Assembly (NCBI GenBank): GCA_903872185.1
Contig: CAIQJL010000270.1
Span: forward strand, 1 to 32,854
Direction: 5' to 3'
Length of the DNA: 32,854 bases
DNA from: an uncultured Bacteroidota bacterium
GTDB lineage: Bacteria; Bacteroidota; Bacteroidia; Bacteroidales; GWA2-32-17
Positions 26,901 to 32,854 of the stretch are shown here, piece after piece; the first letter of the stretch is position 1, and each line of letters opens with the position of its first letter. The notes under the pieces were generated by a model. It made no database searches, was not told where the DNA came from, and saw nothing but the letters and a program-made list of their open reading frames with translations. The translations under genes and the position numbers were made by a program.

Positions 26901-27393
26901 AAATTCCAAATCTCAACCCGCCGCGGCGGATCAAATTCAAAGAAAAAGCATATCCCTTTTGAATTGGTATTTTTTAATTTCTAAAGTTTATTAATGATAG
27001 AGGCAAGAATTCGTTTTAATTCATAAGATTCTTTAACCAAATAAGAATTTTGTTCTAATTCTCCAAGTTTTAGTTGTTGATGTAATCGTAGAAAATAAAT
27101 TGCTTCACGCATTTCTTTTAGTGAAATTCCAATTTTCATTTTAACATCTGGTCTTGTTGGTGAGCCTTATGATTCCTCATAATTTGCTCCACTTGAAGTA
27201 GCTGCTCTAATAAGTTGGAGTTTAATATCCATTGTTTCAATGGAATTATTTACGGTTCTAAGATATAAAATAACATCAACTGCAAATTTTAAAAGTCTTT
27301 CGCAAAGATCATTTTCTTTTCTTATTTCCATATTCCTATTTTTCCTTGGAATTTGATCCGCCGCGGCGGATTGAGACTTTGGTCTTGGAATTT
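26901..27393. mobile_element. About 493-bp candidate small mobile/IVS-like element: inverted repeats (26901-26942 and 27345-27393), each with CCGCCGCGGCGG, flanking a degenerate four-helix-bundle gene
   Basis: Left AAATTCCAAATCTCAACCCGCCGCGGCGGATCAAATTCAAAG; reverse complement of right AAATTCCAAGACCAAAGTCTCAATCCGCCGCGGCGGATCAAATTCCAAG; no clear target-site duplication seen. Confidence 0.55.
26981..27331 (-). pseudogene. Four-helix-bundle protein (S23/23S rRNA intervening-sequence family), interrupted by in-frame TAA at codon 55 (27167-27169)
   Basis: MEIRKENDLCERLLKFAVDVILYLRTVNNSIETMDIKLQLIRAATSSGANYEES*GSPTRPDVKMKIGISLKEMREAIYFLRLHQQLKLGELEQNSYLVKESYELKRILASIINKL*; family-typical 'AATSSGANYEEs.Gs' and 'KEMREAIYFL'. 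Confidence 0.8.
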
Positions 27394-27400
27394 ACAAAGC

Positions 27401-28930
27401 TTATTCCCACTCAATAGTAGCAGGTGGTTTAGAGCTAATATCATAAACAACGCGGTTAATTCCTTTCACGTTGTTAATTATTTTATTTGACACATTTGCA
27501 AGAAACTCGTATGGTAAGTGCACCCAATCAGCAGTCATTCCATCAGTACTTTGAACAGCACGTAATGCAACAACTTGTTCGTATGTGCGTTCGTCACCCA
27601 TTACACCAACAGAGTGAATTGGTAACAACATAACACCAGCTTGCCAAACAGAATCGTACAAATTACTTTCTTTTAACGAAGAAATAAAAATGCTATCCAC
27701 TTCTTGTAAAATGCTAACTTTCTCAAGAGTTATATCGCCAAGAATTCTAATTGCTAAACCTGGTCCTGGAAATGGATGGCGATTTAAAATATTTGCATCA
27801 AGATTTAATTCTTTTCCAACTCTTCTAACTTCATCTTTAAAAAGGAGGCGGAGAGGCTCAACAACTTGCAAATTCATTTTTGCAGGTAAGCCACCAACAT
27901 TATGATGTGATTTTATTGTTGCAGATGGGCCGTTAACAGATAATGATTCAATTACATCTGGATAAATAGTTCCTTGAGCTAACCATTTTACATTTTCTAT
28001 TTGTTTAGCCTCATGGTCAAAAGTTTCTATAAAAACACGACCAATAATTTTTCTTTTTTGCTCAGGATCACTTACACCTTTTAATTCACTAATAAATTGT
28101 TCAGAAGCATCAACACCCTTAATATTTAAACCAGTTTTTTTGTATGCTTCTAAAACTTCATCGTATTCATTTTTGCGTAACAAACCATTATTAACAAAAA
28201 TACAATATAAGTTTTTACCTATTGCTTTGTGCAAAAGTAGAGCAGCAACAGAAGAATCAACGCCACCTGATAAACCTAAAACTACTTTATCGTTTTCAAC
28301 TTTTTCCTGAATTTCAGAAACTATTGAATTCACAAAAGCAGCAGGAGTCCATGTTTGAGCACAACCGCAAATATTTACAATAAAATTTTTCAATAATTCC
28401 ATTCCCTGGGTTGAGTGGTATACTTCAGGATGAAACTGAATTCCATAAGTTTCTTCATTTTCAATTTTAAAAGCTCCAACTTTTACAGTTTCTGTGCTCG
28501 CTGTTATTTTATAATTTTCTGGTATTTTAGTTATTGTATCACCATGCGACATCCACACCTGAGTATCTTTGGAAATATTTTGAAATAATTTATCGTTGTT
28601 ATCAATAAATTGAAGGTTCGCTCTTCCATATTCTCTATGATTAGAAGGCAATACTTCACCACCAAAATGATGTGAAAGATATTGTGCTCCATAACAAATT
28701 CCTAATAATGGAAATTTACCTTTAATATTTGCACTATCAAATTTTGGAGAACTTTCATCTCTAACAGAATATGGGCTACCAGATAAAATTACACCTTTTA
28801 CACCTTCATCAACAGAAAAAGATTTATTAAACGGATGTATTTCGCAATAAACATTTAATTCTCTTACTCTTCTGGCAATTAGTTGAGTATACTGAGATCC
28901 AAAATCTAAAATAATTATTTTTTCAGCCAC
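27401..28930 (-). CDS. guaA: GMP synthase (glutamine-hydrolysing)
   Basis: GATase '[15 protein letters not shown]', 'GIQFHPEV'; PP-loop '[16 protein letters not shown]'; C-term '[14 protein letters not shown]'. Confidence 0.98.
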   Translation of the reverse strand: MAEKIIILDFGSQYTQLIARRVRELNVYCEIHPFNKSFSVDEGVKGVILSGSPYSVRDESSPKFDSANIKGKFPLLGICYGAQYLSHHFGGEVLPSNHREYGRANLQFIDNNDKLFQNISKDTQVWMSHGDTITKIPENYKITASTETVKVGAFKIENEETYGIQFHPEVYHSTQGMELLKNFIVNICGCAQTWTPAAFVNSIVSEIQEKVENDKVVLGLSGGVDSSVAALLLHKAIGKNLYCIFVNNGLLRKNEYDEVLEAYKKTGLNIKGVDASEQFISELKGVSDPEQKRKIIGRVFIETFDHEAKQIENVKWLAQGTIYPDVIESLSVNGPSATIKSHHNVGGLPAKMNLQVVEPLRLLFKDEVRRVGKELNLDANILNRHPFPGPGLAIRILGDITLEKVSILQEVDSIFISSLKESNLYDSVWQAGVMLLPIHSVGVMGDERTYEQVVALRAVQSTDGMTADWVHLPYEFLANVSNKIINNVKGINRVVYDISSKPPATIEWE

Positions 28931-29014
28931 GTATTTAAGTTTTTAACTAATTTGTAAAATTAGCATTTGAATATGCGAAATCTTATATTTAAAATAAAAG
29001 TTTTTAACTTGATA

Positions 29015-31186
29015 TTAATAATTGATATTTGCTTTATTCTCAGGTAAACAAATCAATTTTTGAGTATATACAATTTTATTTAACTCTATTTTAAGAAAAT
29101 AACAGCCAGGGGTTAGCTTTGCTGTAATATCACTTAAAAGAATTTCATTTACTTTTGGTATAGTTTCAAATTCTTTGCTAATTATTTTTTTACCAGAAAT
29201 ATCAATTATAGAAATGTTTGCAAATTTAGAATCTAAAGAATTAAATCGAATTATTGCATTTTCTATAAAAGGATTTGGAAATACAATAAATCCAGTTGAA
29301 GGAAGTGTGTTTTCTTCTATTCCAGTAGTTGAAGACACATAATCAATTGCCCAACCTGACGCAGTAATATCAGTATTTGTAAAGAATTTAATACAAACAA
29401 TTGGCGCTTGTATTGTTAATGATCCAGTAGGTGGGTTTAAATGATTAAAAGTAGCTATAGAACTTCCACTTGAAAAGTTGTTTTTATAAATCTGAACATA
29501 ATCACCAAGATTATTTGTTGCCAGATTAAATTCAGTAAAGCTTAAAGTTATAGATTGGGCATTTGCTGGTTTTATTACCCAACGACAATTTGTAGCATTA
29601 TTATAATCACAAATTCCACTTCCATCAGAAACATTTCCACTTTGATTTGTTACTGTATCGGTCTGGCAATATTTTACTGAATAGTTAGCTAAAAATCCAT
29701 CAGAAACTTCGCTATTATCAGACTTAAATGTTACAAATAAATTTTTAGAACTCGACTCTAATAAAGTAGGAGATAGGTTTTCTGAAGTTAAAGGAAAATT
29801 CATACTATTATAACTTGCCAATAGCTGCGATTGAGCATTACTACCATCATAAACATTTAGTGTATCACCATTTGATAAACCAAATTGATTAAAACCTAGC
29901 TTAAGCTTTATACCACAATCCGGATTAAGTAGCCATGAACAATCGGAATTGTTATTGTAAAGTTTTATACTACTACCATCTGAAAATGTACCGTTGCTTC
30001 CAACTATTTCTTTATAACCCGAACAAAATGTAGGATAAGTGTAATTTATTGTATCTGGGTAAATATCAACAACTAATTCCTGACAAAGATTGAAATTATA
30101 ACCATTTGGATTTAATTGGTCTAGGTAGAAAAAACCATCCTGTGAACTTCCCCAACCCCAGTTAAAATGAAAGAAAGTATTTGACTGATAACCATCGCAA
30201 ACAAAAGCATGACCGCTAATATAAGTAGTATCTTCCCAGCCTGCATAATATAATGGTTTTTTTTGATCCAGATTTGCAATTATTATACTATCCCATGGTA
30301 AAGTTGTACTATCTCTAAAAATATATCTGGTTTGAGAACAATATTTAAAATAATTTTTGAATGAAAGAGCAGCATGGTGATTCCACATTCCTGAGCCACC
30401 TGGTCCATAATTCATATCTACTGAAACACCAATGTGAAATAACAACTTAGCTATTGCTAGATTAGTAAAAGTTAAATGATTTGCCATTGCATCCCAATCA
30501 TAAGTGCTATTTGAAAAATCTGCAGAAATAACACCATAATCAGGATGATTATATGTGTATGAACTAAAACCAGTTTGTGGCCATCTGTGGTAAAACATAA
30601 TTTGTCCCATTGCAGTTGCAACGCACCCTGCATATGTATGACCACCCGGACCAGCAGCATCGGCAGGACATAATTCATTATAAAATTTATCTTGATTCCA
30701 TGTTGAAGTAAGGAGAGGAGCAATAGCTTTTTCTTTTAGAACGTTGTTATTATTTTTTTGATAATACTTCCATGCATTATCAATTGTACTATTAGTTTGT
30801 TTTAAATTTGTAACTGCACTATAAATCTGTTTTTTATAATTATTCATCCAAAAAATAAAATTTGGATTTTCCTGATCTTTAGAATAATTACTCTCAAACG
30901 AATAGCCCAATATTGGAAAAACATTTCGTTGAGCCGAAACAATAACAAAACCATTAGGCTCAAAATTGAAAATATAATATAAAGGTATATTGTCTGTTGA
31001 ATTTATTAATTCATAATTAATAATATTTGTTTCATTTGACTTTACCGAGAAAAATGTTTTTGCTTTTTCTAAATAAAAATTTTTGGCAATTAGTTGTAAA
31101 GTGTCAGTGGAAATAGGCTGGGCGTATATCTGCAATTTGTTTATTGAACAAAACAGTAGTATGAGAAAAGCAATTTTTCGAATCAT
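29015..31186 (-). CDS. Secreted C10 family (streptopain-like) cysteine peptidase with two CUB-like domains and T9SS sorting domain
   Basis: 'AGCVATAMGQIMFYHRWP' (Cys), 'GHAFVCDGYQSNTFFHFNWGWGSSQDGFFYLDQLNP' (His); two 'C..W.I.P......L.F..F.L...D.V.IY' CUB-like units; C-term 'FIVFPNPF...PGCYFLKIELNKIVYTQKLI'. Confidence 0.9.
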   Translation of the reverse strand: MIRKIAFLILLFCSINKLQIYAQPISTDTLQLIAKNFYLEKAKTFFSVKSNETNIINYELINSTDNIPLYYIFNFEPNGFVIVSAQRNVFPILGYSFESNYSKDQENPNFIFWMNNYKKQIYSAVTNLKQTNSTIDNAWKYYQKNNNNVLKEKAIAPLLTSTWNQDKFYNELCPADAAGPGGHTYAGCVATAMGQIMFYHRWPQTGFSSYTYNHPDYGVISADFSNSTYDWDAMANHLTFTNLAIAKLLFHIGVSVDMNYGPGGSGMWNHHAALSFKNYFKYCSQTRYIFRDSTTLPWDSIIIANLDQKKPLYYAGWEDTTYISGHAFVCDGYQSNTFFHFNWGWGSSQDGFFYLDQLNPNGYNFNLCQELVVDIYPDTINYTYPTFCSGYKEIVGSNGTFSDGSSIKLYNNNSDCSWLLNPDCGIKLKLGFNQFGLSNGDTLNVYDGSNAQSQLLASYNSMNFPLTSENLSPTLLESSSKNLFVTFKSDNSEVSDGFLANYSVKYCQTDTVTNQSGNVSDGSGICDYNNATNCRWVIKPANAQSITLSFTEFNLATNNLGDYVQIYKNNFSSGSSIATFNHLNPPTGSLTIQAPIVCIKFFTNTDITASGWAIDYVSSTTGIEENTLPSTGFIVFPNPFIENAIIRFNSLDSKFANISIIDISGKKIISKEFETIPKVNEILLSDITAKLTPGCYFLKIELNKIVYTQKLICLPENKANINY

Positions 31187-31212
31187 AATCTAAATTTTTA
31201 TAAAAATAAAAA

Positions 31213-31236
31213 AATGCCCGAATAGTTTCGAGCATT
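31213..31236 (-). terminator. Intrinsic terminator downstream of the C1 peptidase (minus strand)
   Basis: AATGC(C)CGAA-TAGT-TTCG(A)GCATT hairpin followed on the minus strand by a T-rich run. Confidence 0.75.
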
Positions 31237-31246
31237 AATAATTTTT

Positions 31247-32485
31247 TTATTTAAACTTTTTAAGAAGATCTTTGACAGCATCTTTATGAACTGTAAAATT
31301 CATCATCTTAAGTTTAACATAGTCCTCGCTGAAAAAATAATAACCAAATTCTTTTGCATTAACATCATTGTTTCTTGAGCCAGAACCGGAATCTTTTATC
31401 ATATACCACCGTTGTCCTTTATAATCAACATATCCAACTAAATGTATTCCATGATCATCTGTAGTTGTTTTGTTTGAAAAACGAAACTGACGAGCTTCAT
31501 CATTAATAGAACTAGATGGGATATCAAAAGAAGGCACTATAGCACATTGTGTTTCTGAATCAAAACCAGCTTCTGAAACATCACCGCCAATTGCAACTGT
31601 GTAGCCACTTTCAATACATTTACGAAGAGTAGCTGTATATTCATCAAGTGGAACATTATAATAATCTTTGCTTCTCCACCAGTTATCGTCAACATCATAT
31701 AGTACTTTCTGATAAAATGGTTCCTGCATAATAGAAAGAATATCAATATAATCGTCAGGAATAATTTTCACAACATCACTTAAATATTGTTTTGGTGTAT
31801 ATTGTTTTCCATTAACAGTAACCGATGTAGGTGGTTCGCCAATATAATGATTCATAATAGATTTAATAGTAGAAATAACTTCTTCTTCATTCCATGCATT
31901 TGATAATTTCACAGAATTTAAATACGAATCCATTTCTGCCTTCATTGCCTCATGACTATGATATTTACGACAATTATTTAATCCGTTATATGCTTCATAT
32001 GGAATTGCACCATATAATTTAAATATTCTTGTAACAGCATTTGCTTCACTTCCTTCACCAAAAACTGAAGTACCACGAGTTTTAATATATTCTCTTGCTT
32101 TTTCAACATATTCCCAGTATGCAATAAAAATCTCGCTTAGTTTAATTTTTTGATTTGTTAAACGAAATACTTCTGATTCAAAATATGAAATTGTTGAATA
32201 TGACCAACAAGTGCCTGCATTTCCCTGTGAAATAGGAGAGTTATGCCATTGAGTTTTATATAAATCAATTTTATTTGGCAAGTCTTTTCCTTTTAAATCA
32301 GCTTTAAACCTTTGAACTTGTTTAGGTGGAGCAGCATTTTCTTCTACATTCCTAACATCTTTCATTATTACATTTTGATAATAGCCCGGTTGATACAATT
32401 TAAATATAGCTTTATCTTTATTATCCTGCGCCTGAATAATTGTAATTACAAAAAATGTAATTGCCAGTAGAACAATTTTTTTCAT
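31247..32485 (-). CDS. Secreted C1-type (papain/bleomycin hydrolase-like) cysteine peptidase
   Basis: Signal peptide; 'SPISQGNAGTCWSYSTISYFESE' (oxyanion Gln and Cys), 'DDHGIHLVGYVDYKGQRWYMIKDSGSGSRN' (His region). Confidence 0.87.
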   Translation of the reverse strand: MKKIVLLAITFFVITIIQAQDNKDKAIFKLYQPGYYQNVIMKDVRNVEENAAPPKQVQRFKADLKGKDLPNKIDLYKTQWHNSPISQGNAGTCWSYSTISYFESEVFRLTNQKIKLSEIFIAYWEYVEKAREYIKTRGTSVFGEGSEANAVTRIFKLYGAIPYEAYNGLNNCRKYHSHEAMKAEMDSYLNSVKLSNAWNEEEVISTIKSIMNHYIGEPPTSVTVNGKQYTPKQYLSDVVKIIPDDYIDILSIMQEPFYQKVLYDVDDNWWRSKDYYNVPLDEYTATLRKCIESGYTVAIGGDVSEAGFDSETQCAIVPSFDIPSSSINDEARQFRFSNKTTTDDHGIHLVGYVDYKGQRWYMIKDSGSGSRNNDVNAKEFGYYFFSEDYVKLKMMNFTVHKDAVKDLLKKFK

Positions 32486-32537
32486 GATTTAGAATTATTA
32501 AATTATTTTTATCTAAGATAGTAGTTTTTCTTAAATT

Positions 32538-32854
32538 CTACACAGATAATTGAAGTCCGTCAATTGCTAAATATGTTTCTTTAAAAACTTCTCTTGATTC
32601 TACTAAGAACTCATCAAGCTCCTTATATCTTACAGAATAATGACCAATAATAAGCTTGTCTACATTTGCTGTTTTTGCAATTTCAGCTGCCTGTGAAGCT
32701 GTTGAGTGAAATGTTGTGTTTGCTCGTTCAAGTAAATTTTCTAAAAAAGTAGCTTCATGATAAAGTAAATTTACACCTTTAATATATGGTACTATATCGG
32801 GTGTATAAATTGTATCCGAACAGTATGCATATGATCTTGGATTTTCTGTTTTTA
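32538..32854 (-). CDS. rnz: Ribonuclease Z (MBL fold), C-terminal part; 5' end beyond the window (not in ORF track)
   Basis: Minus-strand translation ...KTENPRSYAYCSDTIYTPDIVPYIKGVNLLYHEATFLENLLERANTTFHSTASQAAEIAKTANVDKLIIGHYSVRYKELDEFLVESREVFKETYLAIDGLQLSV*. Confidence 0.9.
   Translation of the reverse strand, partial: KTENPRSYAYCSDTIYTPDIVPYIKGVNLLYHEATFLENLLERANTTFHSTASQAAEIAKTANVDKLIIGHYSVRYKELDEFLVESREVFKETYLAIDGLQLSV

Noticed and set aside
26901-27393. S23-like gene considered as a DGR Avd partner
   Set aside because: No reverse transcriptase, template repeat or variable repeat is visible in the window; the solitary S23 family is the simpler reading.
27690-27905. 71-aa plus-strand ORF in guaA
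   Set aside because: Antisense to highly conserved guaA coding sequence.
30472-31746. Minus-strand ORFs 30472..30723 and 31537..31746
   Set aside because: Same-strand alternate frames within well-supported C10 and C1 peptidase genes.

Overview
AT-rich chromosomal window that looks like Bacteroidota. The support is several proteins with C-terminal type IX secretion (T9SS)-like sorting domains and TAnnTTTG-type -7 promoter elements. I see no phage, CRISPR array, rRNA or tRNA. Most content is recognisable: a Crp/Fnr regulator, an M16C/PreP-like peptidase, cardiolipin synthase plus a metallophosphoesterase, an L,D-transpeptidase, a rhomboid protease, DacB/PBP4, a YwqK/MORN-type protein, YjbQ, IorA/IorB, HydE, GuaA, and C10 and C1 cysteine peptidases. 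Six predicted T9SS cargo proteins are present, including a tandem Ycf48-like pair. Three features are missing from or mis-started in the ORF track: (i) a 5'-truncated ribonuclease Z at the right edge; (ii) a four-helix-bundle (S23/IVS-type) gene at 26981-27331 with an internal TAA, inside inverted repeats carrying CCGCCGCGGCGG; (iii) a GIN/DUF2807-like protein whose in-frame signal peptide lies upstream of the annotated TTG start and appears cut off from its ATG by a 1-nt frameshift. The most interesting biology is a translationally coupled pair: an AmgK-like sugar kinase fused to a RapZ C-terminal domain, followed by a MurU-like nucleotidyltransferase. This suggests peptidoglycan-sugar salvage physically tied to an amino-sugar sensing domain. 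I found no clear evidence for a wholly new defence or mobile system.
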